The notes beneath the pieces were generated by a model. The model had not been told where the DNA came from. It ran no database searches and saw nothing but the letters and a program-made list of their open reading frames with translations. A DNA stretch of 64,000 nt from Paenibacillus sp. ACRRX (GTDB lineage Bacteria; Bacillota; Bacilli; Paenibacillales; Paenibacillaceae): contig NZ_JAKRNK010000001.1 of NCBI RefSeq assembly GCF_022346885.1, positions 62,001 to 126,000 on the forward strand, given 5' to 3'. Made by a program: the position numbers and the translations under genes. How positions within the stretch are numbered: the stretch's first letter is position 1; the number at the start of each line of letters is the position of its first letter. Positions 54,764 to 63,828 of this stretch are shown one piece after another.

Positions 54764-56658
54764 GCTGGCTGCTGCATTTATATGAGACGTACGAATCCAA
54801 TCTGGGTCGAGTCGGTGTCATCGAGAAGAAGAAGTATAGCGAGCAGGAATATACGCTGCTGCCAATCTCGCATACGACGCAGACGGCTCACATTGAAGTG
54901 CTCGTGACGGAGGAGGGCGAGTTTCATTTTGCCACAGTTGTTGTGGAAAAAAGTGATGCAAGCACTTTAATCCCTTGTACAGAGGATTCAGCTAGCCGGG
55001 CTGGATCTAAAGTTGCACCTTATCCCTTACACGACAAGTTAAGTTATGTAGCAGGAGATTATACGGCTTATGGGGGAGAAGCGAAAAAAGAAGACCCATT
55101 TGTAGCCTACATCCAGCAGTTGGGGGAATGGGCTTCATCCCCATATGCTGACCCCAAAGTTCAAAGTATTTACACTTATTTGCGTAAGGGCTGCTTGATT
55201 CAGGATTTAGTTAAATGGCATATACTTGCAGTAGATGGAAATGGAAAGTTGATCGGGAAATGGGATAAAAAGTATGCAAATCTGTACAGTGAGAAACCAG
55301 CGATTTTCTCGGTAGTGGCTGGAGAGCAGGAAAGTGCTTTTGTTCGGTTTACAGTCCACTCGCCGAAGAAGCAGCTAGCTAAAGTATGGAAAGATCAAGC
55401 GATGTATGACTCTTTTATTCGTTATTACAATGACAGGTTGGGAGATGAAAGGTTATGTTATGTAACCGGCAGCAAGCTTCCAGCAACTTCAAAGCATGCG
55501 AATAAAATAAGAAATGCCGCGGACAAAGCAAAGCTTATCTCGGCAAATGATACGAGCGGATTTACGTATCGTGGCCGCTTTAACGAGAGTGCTGAAGTCG
55601 CAAGTATTAGCTATGACGTATCCCAGAAAGCGCATAATGCATTAAAGTGGCTGATTCAGCGCCAAGGCAAGATCATTGACCAGCGTGTATTTCTCGTATG
55701 GACAAATAATGCACAGGAAATTCCTGCTCCCGAAGAGGACACGCTGTCTGTTCTTCGACGGCGACCTATTGTACAACAGCGTAAGTCTGTCACCAGTGAC
55801 ATACTGGCCAGCGAGCTGGCCAAGGCGCTGGATGGGTACAAGAATGAACTGGCATCGAACAGCTCAGATGTTAACCTGCTTATTCTGGATTCGGCGACGA
55901 CAGGCCGTATGGCGGTGCTCTACTATCGTCACATGGAACAGCAGCAATACTTCGACAAGTTATTGAAATGGCATTCCACATGTGCTTGGCTTCATCGTTA
56001 TCGCAAGGATGAGGAAGGTGACTCCGTTGCCTTTTACGGTGCGCCTGCAACCAAAGATATCGCTTATGCAGCGTATGGCCCTAGGGCTAATGATAAAGTT
56101 GTCAAAGGATTAATGGAGCGGATACTGCCCTGTATCGTGGATGGGAGAGCCATTCCGTCAGACGTTGTAAATAGTGCATTTCGACGAGCTTCCAACCCTG
56201 TATCTATGGAGAAATGGGAATGGGAAAAGACGCTCAGCATCACCTGTGCCTTAATTAACAAAAAGGAGGAGTATCCGTTGGCATTAGACAAGGAACAAGA
56301 TGACCGTAGTTATTTGTTTGGACGCTTATTAGCGGTTGCTGATGTATTAGAACGCCGTGCGTTAGGTTCGGATGAAACGCGTTCCAGCAACGCGATTCGT
56401 TACATGAATTCATTCGCTCAGCATCCTGAACGAACCTGGAAGACGATACAAGCAAGCTTGCAGCCCTATCAAGCGCGGTTAGGTTCAAAGGGTTACTATT
56501 TATCCGGATTAATAGATGACATTGCCACTAGATTCAAGTTCGACGATTTTAATAACAAGCCGTTGACTGGCAAGTATTTACTAGGCTTCTATAGTCAAAG
56601 ACATGATTTGTTCCAGAAGAAAGAAAAGCAGGAGCAAGTGGAAGACGCCTTAGAGTAA
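54760..56658 (+). CDS. cas8c: Cas8c (Csd1), large Cascade subunit
   Basis: The 632-residue protein starts at the ATGA overlap with cas5c. It begins [16 protein letters not shown] and contains [22 protein letters not shown], then [30 protein letters not shown] and, in the C-terminal third, [21 protein letters not shown] and [22 protein letters not shown]. Cas8c recognises the PAM and stabilises the R-loop. Its 3' part contains an internal start for Cas11c (see next entry). Length fits the family. Confidence 0.95.
   Translation: MSWLLHLYETYESNLGRVGVIEKKKYSEQEYTLLPISHTTQTAHIEVLVTEEGEFHFATVVVEKSDASTLIPCTEDSASRAGSKVAPYPLHDKLSYVAGDYTAYGGEAKKEDPFVAYIQQLGEWASSPYADPKVQSIYTYLRKGCLIQDLVKWHILAVDGNGKLIGKWDKKYANLYSEKPAIFSVVAGEQESAFVRFTVHSPKKQLAKVWKDQAMYDSFIRYYNDRLGDERLCYVTGSKLPATSKHANKIRNAADKAKLISANDTSGFTYRGRFNESAEVASISYDVSQKAHNALKWLIQRQGKIIDQRVFLVWTNNAQEIPAPEEDTLSVLRRRPIVQQRKSVTSDILASELAKALDGYKNELASNSSDVNLLILDSATTGRMAVLYYRHMEQQQYFDKLLKWHSTCAWLHRYRKDEEGDSVAFYGAPATKDIAYAAYGPRANDKVVKGLMERILPCIVDGRAIPSDVVNSAFRRASNPVSMEKWEWEKTLSITCALINKKEEYPLALDKEQDDRSYLFGRLLAVADVLERRALGSDETRSSNAIRYMNSFAQHPERTWKTIQASLQPYQARLGSKGYYLSGLIDDIATRFKFDDFNNKPLTGKYLLGFYSQRHDLFQKKEKQEQVEDALE
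56278..56658 (+). CDS. cas11c: Cas11c small subunit by internal initiation within cas8c
   Basis: Inside cas8c, AAAAAGGAGGAG (56261-56272) is a near-perfect ribosome site, six bases from an in-frame TTG at 56278 (codon 507). The predicted protein has 126 helical residues ([23 protein letters not shown]...). Published type I-C systems make a separate Cas11c from the same part of cas8c, of about this size, which joins Cascade as the small subunit. The internal start is seen in sequence; expression is inferred. Confidence 0.72.
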   Translation: MALDKEQDDRSYLFGRLLAVADVLERRALGSDETRSSNAIRYMNSFAQHPERTWKTIQASLQPYQARLGSKGYYLSGLIDDIATRFKFDDFNNKPLTGKYLLGFYSQRHDLFQKKEKQEQVEDALE

Positions 56659-56711
56659 CCGACACAACTTGGACTTTGTTTGAAACAAACATAACCAAAG
56701 GAGATATAGAC

Positions 56712-57572
56712 ATGACCATCTTAAATCATAAAATTGATTTTGCTGTTATTTTTACCGTAACCAAAGCAAACCCCAATGGTGATCCCCTCAATGGCAACAG
56801 ACCGCGTCAAAACTATGATGGATATGGTGAAATTTCAGATGTAGCGCTTAAACGCAAGATTCGAAATCGGCTGCAGGATGCAGGTGAATCCATCTTTGTT
56901 CAATCCAATGATCGTAACACCGACGCATTCAAGAGTTTAAGAGAGCGCGCTGAAGCAAATGCTGCCTTAGCTAAGATCATGAAAGCCAAAGATGGTTCAA
57001 GCGAGGACTTTGCACAGTTGGCTTGTGAGGAATGGATAGATGTGCGCAGTTTTGGACAAGTGTTTGCCTTTAAAGGCGGCTCAGATAAAGGGGTTTCCGT
57101 TGGGGTGCGGGGGCCTGTGTCTGTTCATACAGCGACGAGTATTGCACCGATTGACATTACAAGTATGCAGATAACCAAAAGTGTGAACTCTGAGCCAGGG
57201 AAAGAGAAAGGTTCAGATACAATGGGGATGAAGCATCGGGTAGATTTTGGTGTATATGTATTTCAGGGCAGCATCAATACTCAACTTGCAGAGAAGACGG
57301 GCTTCACACATGAGGATGCAGAGAAGATCAAGCAAGCACTCGTTACATTATTTGAAAATGATGCTTCCTCAGCCAGACCAGATGGAAGTATGGAAGTGGT
57401 CAAAGTGTACTGGTGGGAGCACAACTCCAAGCTGGGTCAATACTCGTCCGCGAAAGTACATCGCTCCATGCGTGTCGAAGCGATAACTGATGAGCCAAAA
57501 CAATTTACAGATTATCAAATTATATATACAGAGTTGGAAGGCTTAAAGGTAGAGATTTTTGATGGTCAGTAA
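56712..57572 (+). CDS. cas7c: Cas7c (Csd2), Cascade backbone subunit
   Basis: ATG 56712 follows AAAGGAGATATAGAC. The 286-residue protein begins TILNHKIDFAVIFTVTKANPNGDPLNGNRPRQN, the Csd2 signature with the RRM-like fold, and contains FGQVFAFKGGSDKGVSVGVRGPVSVHTATSI. Several copies line the crRNA. Its stop lies 10 bases inside the cas4 reading frame, so the two overlap. Confidence 0.95.
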   Translation: MTILNHKIDFAVIFTVTKANPNGDPLNGNRPRQNYDGYGEISDVALKRKIRNRLQDAGESIFVQSNDRNTDAFKSLRERAEANAALAKIMKAKDGSSEDFAQLACEEWIDVRSFGQVFAFKGGSDKGVSVGVRGPVSVHTATSIAPIDITSMQITKSVNSEPGKEKGSDTMGMKHRVDFGVYVFQGSINTQLAEKTGFTHEDAEKIKQALVTLFENDASSARPDGSMEVVKVYWWEHNSKLGQYSSAKVHRSMRVEAITDEPKQFTDYQIIYTELEGLKVEIFDGQ

Positions 57573-58221
57573 CGATGAAGATCAATACTTGATGCTGTCG
57601 GGGATACAACATTTTCGGTTCTGCAAGCGGCAGTGGGCATTAATCCATATTGAGCAGCAGTGGCAGGAAAATGTAAAAACGATCGAAGGACAGCATCTCC
57701 ATCGGAATGCAGATAAGCCGTTCACAAGGGAAAAACGCGGGGAGAAGCTTATTGTCCGCGCGATGTCAGTGAAGTCGCATGTCCTTCAGATTACCGGCAC
57801 TTGTGATGTGGTGGAATTTATTCGAGATCAACGCGGTGTGGAGATTCATGGGGCAGAGGGCAAATATTTGGCCTATCCGGTCGAGTACAAGCGCGGCAAG
57901 CCTAAGAAGGATGAGTCGGATGTGCTGCAATTAGCAGCTCAAGCCGTGTGCTTGGAAGAAATGCTGTTGTGCGACATTTCGACAGGGTATCTGTATTACA
58001 ACGAGATTCGGCAGCGGGTTGAAATTCCGCTCACGGCAGAGTTGAAGGAATCGGTAAGACAGATCGTACGCGAGATGCAGGATTACTACAAGCGCAGATA
58101 CACGCCTAAAGTAAAGACAGGGACTTTCTGTAAAAGCTGCTCGCTTCATGCCATATGTCTGCCTGCCTTGATGAATAAACGGTCGGTAAAGAGCTACATC
58201 GAAGGGAAGATCAAGGAATGA
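57562..58221 (+). CDS. cas4: Cas4 nuclease (type I-C)
   Basis: The 219-residue protein starts at ATG 57562 in the end of cas7c. It shows LMLSGIQHFRFCKRQWALIHIEQQW (first Fe-S cysteine), VEYKRGKPKKDESDVLQLAAQAVCLEEML (RecB-type nuclease Glu/Lys and QhxxY-like) and a C-terminal CKSCSLHAICLP cluster. Cas4 selects PAM-proximal ends of prespacers with Cas1-Cas2. Its stop overlaps cas1 by ATGA. Confidence 0.95.
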   Translation: MVSNDEDQYLMLSGIQHFRFCKRQWALIHIEQQWQENVKTIEGQHLHRNADKPFTREKRGEKLIVRAMSVKSHVLQITGTCDVVEFIRDQRGVEIHGAEGKYLAYPVEYKRGKPKKDESDVLQLAAQAVCLEEMLLCDISTGYLYYNEIRQRVEIPLTAELKESVRQIVREMQDYYKRRYTPKVKTGTFCKSCSLHAICLPALMNKRSVKSYIEGKIKE

Positions 58222-59249
58222 AACGGCTTCTAAATACGTTGTATATTACACAGCCGGACGTGTATTTAGCGTTGGATGGCGACAATATCGTTGTCATGAA
58301 GGAAAAAGAGAAGCTTGGCAGATATCCGCTTCATAATCTGGAAGCCGTCGTATCGTTTGGATATACAGGAGCAAGTCCAGCTCTAATGGGGTATTGTGCG
58401 GAGCGGGATATTTTTATTACCTTTTTAACGACAAGCGGGAGGTTCCTGGCACGAGTTATTGGACAAAGCAAAGGGAATGTTGTGCTGCGGAAAAAGCAGT
58501 ATCTCCTATCTGAGGATGAAGTTCAATCAGCCAAGATTGCACGTAACTTCATATTAGGCAAGATTTATAATCACAAATGGATGATTGAGCGAATGACACG
58601 GGAATACCCGCTGCGCATTGATGTGGATCAGTTCAAAGAGGTGTCTCAACATTTATCCACGATTATAGCGGAAGTTAGGGTCTGCGAGGATTTGGAACAG
58701 CTTAGAGGCTGGGAAGGGCAAGCGGCGGTTCGTTATTATAAAATATTTGGTCAGATGATCCTACAGCAGACAGACGATTTTTATTTTCATTCCCGCTCAC
58801 GCAGGCCGCCACTTGATCATGTTAATGCGATGTTGTCTTTTGCCTATACGTTGTTAGCCAGAGATACGGCAGCCGCTTTGGAGGCGGTTGGATTGGATGC
58901 TTACGTAGGGTTTCTGCATCGGGATCGACCTGGAAGAGCGTCTCTGGCCTTGGATATGATGGAAGAACTTCGTGGAATTTATGCAGACAAGTTTATTCTC
59001 AGCTTGATTAATAAGAGACTTGTCAACAAGGACGACTTCTTTAAGAAAGAAAATGGAGCCGTCCTGATGACAGATGAGGCCAGGAAAACATTTTTGGCGG
59101 CATGGCAGCAGAGAAAGCAAGAGAAGATGGAGCACCCCTATTTAGGTGAAAAAATAGTCTGGGGCTTGGTTCCTCATGTGCAAGCGCTGTTATTAGCACG
59201 TTATTTGCGTAATGATTTGGATGAATACCCTCCTTTTTTATGGAAGTAG
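58218..59249 (+). CDS. cas1: Cas1 integrase (type I-C)
   Basis: The 343-residue protein has the N-terminal beta domain (TLYITQPDVYLALDGDNIVVMKEKEKLGRYPLHNLEAVVSFGYTG) and the helical catalytic part with GWEGQAAVRYYKIF (Glu), PPLDHVNAMLSFAYTLLARD, LHRDRPGRASLALDMMEELR (His, Asp region). It integrates new spacers with Cas2. The start overlaps the cas4 stop. Confidence 0.97.
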   Translation: MKRLLNTLYITQPDVYLALDGDNIVVMKEKEKLGRYPLHNLEAVVSFGYTGASPALMGYCAERDIFITFLTTSGRFLARVIGQSKGNVVLRKKQYLLSEDEVQSAKIARNFILGKIYNHKWMIERMTREYPLRIDVDQFKEVSQHLSTIIAEVRVCEDLEQLRGWEGQAAVRYYKIFGQMILQQTDDFYFHSRSRRPPLDHVNAMLSFAYTLLARDTAAALEAVGLDAYVGFLHRDRPGRASLALDMMEELRGIYADKFILSLINKRLVNKDDFFKKENGAVLMTDEARKTFLAAWQQRKQEKMEHPYLGEKIVWGLVPHVQALLLARYLRNDLDEYPPFLWK

Positions 59250-59258
59250 GTGGTATGA

Positions 59259-59549
59259 TTGTTAGTGCTCATTACTTATGATGTTAGGACCACGAGTAGT
59301 GCTGGACAGAGACGATTACGAATGGTCTCCAAAATGTGTCAAAACTACGGCCAACGTGTCCAAAATTCGGTCTTCGAATGTAATGTAGACGCCGCCCAAT
59401 TTGCCAGCCTGAAGTTACAATTGGTAGAAATGATTGATCCGAGGGAGGATAGTCTCCGTTTCTATCAATTAGGCAACAACTATAAAAATAAGGTCGAGCA
59501 TGTTGGTGTGAAGGCATCAATAGATATGGATGCTCCCTTAATTTTGTAG
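59259..59549 (+). CDS. cas2: Cas2 (type I-C)
   Basis: The 96-residue protein starts at TTG 59259 (MLVLITYDVRTTS), the usual Cas2 N-terminus with the metal-binding Asp, after GTAGGTGG. RRLRMVSKMCQNYGQRVQNSVFECNVDAAQF follows. It bridges two Cas1 dimers in the integration complex. The stop codon overlaps the first base of the structured leader element of array 2. Confidence 0.96.
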   Translation: MLVLITYDVRTTSSAGQRRLRMVSKMCQNYGQRVQNSVFECNVDAAQFASLKLQLVEMIDPREDSLRFYQLGNNYKNKVEHVGVKASIDMDAPLIL

Positions 59550-59726
59550 TGCGGATGTGAGGTTCACATGAAAACCCCGGGGGTTCCGCACCAAATATCT
59601 TCTTGATAATTCCATTTATTCTAATTATTTATTTTATATTTTGGTGCATTTGATTGTAAAATTCATTTTATTGGGTTATTTGATCAACAAAAGCATGGTT
59701 TTAGCCACTTTTGGTCAAATTTCGCA
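59549..59726 (+). promoter_or_regulatory. CRISPR array 2 leader with structured element
   Basis: GTGCGGA/TCCGCAC (59549-59591) encloses ATGTGA/TCACAT and AACCCCGGGGGTT, the same three-way arrangement as at 46208-46252. AT-rich sequence follows to the first repeat at 59727 and resembles leader 1 near the repeat (TTATTTGATCAACAAAAG; TTTCGCA). Confidence 0.78.
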
Positions 59727-60090
59727 GTCGCACTCTATACGAGTGCGTGGATAGAAACTTTTCTCTTACATATTTCTTTATATTGCTTGATTACGGGTCG
59801 CACTCTATACGAGTGCGTGGATAGAAACAACAAATATTGCTACATCAATACCCAAACCATATGATCGTCGCACTCTATACGAGTGCGTGGATAGAAACTT
59901 CAAAACTCCCATGCCCCATTGTCGCTAGTTGCGTCGCACTCTATACGAGTGCGTGGATAGAAACCACCGCCCCCAAACGCAACCTTTACAAGATGCTGGC
60001 TGTCGCACTCTATACGAGTGCGTGGATAGAAACATGTCACGGAAATATTCAATGTTAACGGGTTTTGTCGCACTCTATACGAGTGCATGG
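59727..60090 (+). CRISPR. Type I-C CRISPR array 2: 5 repeats plus degenerate end repeat
   Basis: Same 32-base repeat as array 1, with five intact copies at 59727, 59797, 59867, 59933 and 60002, and a sixth at 60067 that diverges after GAGTGCATGG. Spacers are 33-38 bases and share no sequence with array 1 by eye. The degenerate copy again marks the end away from the leader. This array is directly downstream of cas2. Confidence 0.96.
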
Positions 60091-60156
60091 AGCATGAGAA
60101 ATAAGAGGACTATTAAATAGCTGACGACTATATGTAGTATGTAAGCGGAGGCAAAA

Positions 60157-60387
60157 ATGAAAACGATCTTGAAAAACTAATTACAAGTAGTATCTCAAAG
60201 AAGTCGAGCGAGGAACCTTGCAAATATTATTGTTAATCTTCTACTTGTTATATTTTTTCTCACAATCGGAATTACAAATGGCTATTTGAACCATGTACTA
60301 GTCTTATTGTTTGTTATATTAAGCTGTGTTGTTATGTGTACGAAAGTGTTGATTGCTCTTTATTATGTGATCAGGAAAGAAAGTTAA
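60157..60387 (+). pseudogene. Small membrane protein gene broken by an early stop
   Basis: ATG 60157 follows GCGGAGGC. Seven codons later TAA interrupts the frame, but it stays open for 68 more codons (QRSRARNLANIIVNLLLVIF...GYLNHVLVLLFVILSC). The rest encodes two hydrophobic segments and a basic end (VIRKES). The TAA could come from a CAA Gln codon. Function unknown. Confidence 0.6.
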
Positions 60388-60462
60388 ACTCCACTCTTAC
60401 TGAAATGAGGTCCTCTTCCTCAGAAAAACGGTATCATTTTGTGAAGAATTGGGTGCGATTAG

Positions 60463-60645
60463 CTGTTAATTGATGAAACATGGGGACACTTCCCCCCTGA
60501 GTACTGCACCCTTTTAGGTAATGCTTCAAACTTAGATATTCCAATTGAAGAGATCACAGAACGCTACATCTGCTTTAAGCAATTCACTCCGAATCAAAAG
60601 TTAACGAGAACTGGTTTCCAATTTTTCATGCTGATTTTACGATGA
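60463..60645 (+). pseudogene. Gene remnant without start codon
   Basis: An open stretch of about 60 codons (LLIDETWGHFPPEYCTLLG..., then EEITERYICFKQFTPNQK) has protein-like composition but no start codon or ribosome site; a stop precedes it. It looks like the residue of a decayed gene. I cannot name the family. Confidence 0.4.
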
Positions 60646-60657
60646 AATGTTCCATAT

Positions 60658-61014
60658 TTACTTCGATCCATACAAATCGCTCAAGTTATCTTGAGTGAGA
60701 TCTAACTTCTTACCGTTTTGATTAACAATATAAATTTTATCAGGTGGACTCTCTAGGCTTTTACCCGTGATTAACAGTTGGTGCCCTCCTTCGATTTTGT
60801 ACTTTCTTATATATAATCCTGAACCGATATCCTCGAAAGAATACTTGGTGAAATCGCCCCAATTCAGTGATACGCCCTTTTCAGATAAGCTTTTTAATTC
60901 ATCTAACGAAATATATCCACTTGGCCCTACTTCCCTATTACTTTGGCATGCTGAACAAATAATTAAAACGAATAACAATGTCATTGAAAACTTAAAGCAC
61001 TTTGCGAGTGTCAT
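60658..61014 (-). CDS. Small predicted lipoprotein
   Basis: ATG 61014 follows GGGAGGGG. The 118-residue protein has a signal peptide with lipobox CSAC (LLFVLIICSACQSN, Cys at about residue 23). The mature part is about 95 residues with alternating strands (LYIRKYKIEGGHQLLITGK; KIYIVNQNGKKLDL). It would be anchored outside the membrane. No family is recognised. Confidence 0.72.
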   Translation of the reverse strand: MTLAKCFKFSMTLLFVLIICSACQSNREVGPSGYISLDELKSLSEKGVSLNWGDFTKYSFEDIGSGLYIRKYKIEGGHQLLITGKSLESPPDKIYIVNQNGKKLDLTQDNLSDLYGSK

Positions 61015-61029
61015 TAAATCCCCTCCCAA

Positions 61030-61213
61030 TTTCCATATTTATTACTGGTAATCTATAAGAGGTGATCATACATTATAATTGTAAATATAAGGAGTGTTGC
61101 TACAAATGGAGCCAGCAACGCGTGCAGCATAGTTTTTATTGTCTGCTTTGAAGCAGAATCCTTAACTCTTGATCAAATGGTCGCTTAGATTGAGCATACA
61201 ATCATGTCAATCT
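61030..61213. other. Short intergenic region
   Basis: AT-rich spacer without a recognised gene or terminator. Confidence 0.3.
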
Positions 61214-62275
61214 TTAAATTCGTAGTAAAGGTAGGTTTAATTTTGTGGCTAGTTCCTCTGCCTGATCTACCGTTGATTCGTTTGTATCTTCTGTTTCTAG
61301 TAGAAAGACTGCAATTGGATTTGTAGAAGGGTCATTAATTAGCACAATTTCATTATATGCCTGACTTCCATCAACGTCCTCAATACCGCATTTCTGTACT
61401 TTTTTTGAAGTGTTTTCAATTTCTTCAATGTGCATAGTTTTGCAAGCATAGGTATCTATATATTGTAAATACATATTTGCACCTAGCGGTATAGAAGTAA
61501 GCGAGAAAAATTCAGCATTTATAGATGTATGGAAAGGAAGCGCATCCGCATAGCAATCGGAGCTGCTAATGAGCAATACATTCTTTAAATATGGCTGATA
61601 AACAAACCCAAATTTCGATTTTTTATAAGTCCCTTGAAATTCGTCAGTAATTAGACTTGTAGAAATGATGGGGTTACTCTTGGCATTTTGAAGAGCAGTT
61701 TCAGTATTCGTGTTTATGGCATGTACAAGAAATTTAAACTTACATCCTCGTCGATACTCATTGGGTTTTGTAAGTTGGCTCTCCCACTTCTTTAATGTAA
61801 TTTCTGCTAGAGGGTTTTCAATATCATATTGAAAATTTACATATGCATTATATCGCGCTATAAAATCCTCGTCATCCATATTTAAATGGTGTATTATTGT
61901 TCTTCCAAGATCATGACTGTAAGAAAGTTCATCTTTTAGAGATGACTCTCTTCTAATTCTATCTTTTTTGAAATCAGAAAATTGCTCTTTCCTCCATTGA
62001 AAACGTTCACTAATTTTTTTAACAGATTCTACATCTTCAATGGTGAAGTTCCTGACTGTTCCGTCTAAAATCAAATTAATATTGAGCTCTGTTTGCTCTA
62101 ACTTTCTTTCCAGACTCAAATCATCTAATGGAACGGAGTAAATAATTTCAGTTAAATAACTGAAATCATTAAGTTGAATATTTTTTGAGCATGCTACCTT
62201 GTCTATTTTTTTGCGTCTCTCGTATAATAAGCTATGAATTATTGTCCGTTGAAACATAGTATCCATACACATCAT
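61214..62275 (-). CDS. Unrecognised 353-residue protein
   Basis: The gene starts at ATG 62275 after AAGGGTG. The protein has a charged helical N-terminal half with many Lys, Glu and Asp (IEDVESVKKISERFQWRKEQFSDFKKDRIRRESSL), a central mixed region (FARYNAY-like, YRRGCKFKFLVHAINTNTETALQNA) and a C-terminal strand-rich part (NPIAVFLLETEDTNE). There is no signal peptide or membrane helix and no known motif. Base composition is more AT-rich than the core genes, which fits acquisition near a CRISPR locus. A defence or toxin role is possible but not shown. Confidence 0.6.
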   Translation of the reverse strand: MMCMDTMFQRTIIHSLLYERRKKIDKVACSKNIQLNDFSYLTEIIYSVPLDDLSLERKLEQTELNINLILDGTVRNFTIEDVESVKKISERFQWRKEQFSDFKKDRIRRESSLKDELSYSHDLGRTIIHHLNMDDEDFIARYNAYVNFQYDIENPLAEITLKKWESQLTKPNEYRRGCKFKFLVHAINTNTETALQNAKSNPIISTSLITDEFQGTYKKSKFGFVYQPYLKNVLLISSSDCYADALPFHTSINAEFFSLTSIPLGANMYLQYIDTYACKTMHIEEIENTSKKVQKCGIEDVDGSQAYNEIVLINDPSTNPIAVFLLETEDTNESTVDQAEELATKLNLPLLRI

Positions 62276-62343
62276 ATTTTCACCCTTAACAAAAAATATG
62301 GGGACAGTTTAGTCATAGATGATAAAATTGATATTACATTCAA

Positions 62344-62513
62344 TTAATCAAAGAACCGTCCCTTAATTTCCACTAATTCCTCAACCAAACTCATTACTGC
62401 ATCAGCTTTATACACTTTTTTTCTGAGTTACTTACAAACTCATTGCCTTCTAGCGAGAAATTAGGAATGTTACCCATTGAAATTAGGATAAATGGATAAC
62501 CACCAAATGCCAT
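62344..62513 (-). pseudogene. Small gene with frameshift
   Basis: ATG 62513 follows GAGGTGAC. The frame (MAFGGYPFILISMGNIPNF...) ends after 39 codons at 62394, but the neighbouring frame continues from a run of seven A/T at about 62416 (KVYKADAVMSLVEELVEIKGRFFD) to a stop at 62344. A one-base slip in the homopolymer explains both. Function unknown. Confidence 0.55.
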
Positions 62514-62618
62514 ATTTGTCACCTCAATAGTGAATGAGTACTTAATTACTATTCAAGGTGTTTCTATGTTATCCTGCCCGATAGTGTAGCAAAAAAGCAT
62601 CCTTTAAACTGAGGCAGT

Positions 62619-62693
62619 TTAGTTTGCCTTGCAGCTGTAGAAGCCGAAGTATGCAGCAATATCCCTCTTCAGATCCTCGAAGGTTTCGTAGCT
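62619..62693 (-). mobile_element. Remnant of an IS3-type transposase C-terminus
   Basis: The minus strand encodes SYETFEDLKRDIAAYFGFY and a few more residues before a stop, matching the C-terminal part of IS3 family OrfB integrases by resemblance. No other part of the element is intact and no terminal inverted repeats were identified. Confidence 0.45.
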
Positions 62694-62867
62694 CTACAAA
62701 TAATATTGTATTATTTCACCTGTCTGCCGTAAGGGGAGCATATCACTTATTGGATCGCCCCTTTTGATTTTGGTTTCACAAAAATTAATTTCCCGAGATT
62801 CAATGAAACCCGTGATATATTTACCAAGTGGAGAAAGATAAAGGACTAGAGGAAGGTGGTCTGCAAA

Positions 62868-63026
62868 GTGAAAGAGAAGCTCGAGGACCTGCGATCCCTA
62901 ATGAACGGATTGTATAGAGAAGGTACTAGCTTGACCGATGATAAGATGCTAAAGCTAAGTCAACGTTTTGATAAGATTGTGACCAACTATCATCGATCCA
63001 CACAGAAACGGATTCCTACCGGATAG
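62868..63026 (+). CDS. Spo0E-like aspartyl-phosphate phosphatase
   Basis: GTG 62868 follows AGGAAGGTGG. The 52-residue protein reads KEKLEDLRSLMNGLYREGTSLTD and MLKLSQRFDKIVTNYH, a clear Spo0E-family pattern with the SxxxD motif (SQRFD) of two-helix phosphatases. Members dephosphorylate Spo0A and delay sporulation. Size is typical. The gene sits among decayed sequences but is itself intact. Confidence 0.82.
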   Translation: MKEKLEDLRSLMNGLYREGTSLTDDKMLKLSQRFDKIVTNYHRSTQKRIPTG

Positions 63027-63362
63027 GTGATCCCATATTTGCGTCTAATTCTTCTTTTGTTGATAGATGGCTACTTTTATAGAGTTCTCTTCTCATATTT
63101 AAAAAACTAGGAACCATGATATAAATCCAAAGTATCTACTAGAAGCAATATAAAGAAAGTCTGTGGTTTCGGACTTGTGTAAAGCACTTTAAAAGATGCT
63201 TAATCGCAAATGTAGGCGTTATTTGGGTCCGCACAACTCCAACGTCAGCAGAACGGTCGTATTTATCAACGAAAAGACATTATCACTTAAAAATGAGATC
63301 GTGTTGCCCAGATTGTAGAGATACTCAAGCTTTTAACCACGTCGGGGTTATCTGCAATCTGA
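63027..63362. other. Intergenic region
   Basis: About 336 bases with no supportable gene. A short reading frame near 63295 with CCPDC and a few His/Cys residues is too short to call. Confidence 0.3.
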
Positions 63363-63384
63363 AAGCCACCCGTTAAGGTGGCTT
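63363..63384. terminator. Terminator-like hairpin
   Basis: AAGCCACC/GGTGGCTT is an 8-bp stem with a six-base loop, followed by CATTTGTTTT on the plus strand, lying just beyond the PH-domain gene's stop. Confidence 0.55.
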
Positions 63385-63402
63385 CATTTGTTTTAGGCTG
63401 CT

Positions 63403-63828
63403 TTAACTGTTAATTCGTTTATTATTTTGATGAGCTAAAGTAATTAATGCAACATAGAAAGGCTGCACATTAAACTTTTTGCCAAATTCAAATCTGTAAG
63501 TTGCCGTCTGAATGCTGTTGGCCTTGTAGTAAGGCGACGTAATATAATGAATCGTAATCTCGCTATCATCCAAGCCGGTACCTGCCGACTCCATCGTCAC
63601 TTCATATATTGAATTTAAGTGAATGGAAGCAACTCTCGTTTTTTTACCCGTCACGCCTTGGTGGTCAATCAACAATAATCTGTCATCTGTAATGATAAAC
63701 GTGTCACGTACTAACCGAAAGCCCATTTCGATCTTTTCTTGTGGCATCAAATAAGGTCCATACTGATTGGTCAGATCCTGAATCGACACCTCTGAATAGT
63801 TGCCAAGTATACCGCCTAGAATTCCCAC
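63403..63828 (-). CDS. PH domain-containing protein (YvbH-type)
   Basis: GTG 63828 follows CAAGGAGGAATTACA. The 141-residue protein has the bacterial PH-like sequence IEMGFRLVRDTFIITDDRLLLIDHQGVTGKKTRVASIHLNSIYEV, then ITIHYITSPYYKANSIQTATYRFEFGKKFNVQPFYVALITLA. This is the bPH_3/YvbH N-terminal family, found in Firmicutes, of unknown function. It lies at the right edge and seems monocistronic. Confidence 0.82.
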   Translation of the reverse strand: MGILGGILGNYSEVSIQDLTNQYGPYLMPQEKIEMGFRLVRDTFIITDDRLLLIDHQGVTGKKTRVASIHLNSIYEVTMESAGTGLDDSEITIHYITSPYYKANSIQTATYRFEFGKKFNVQPFYVALITLAHQNNKRINS

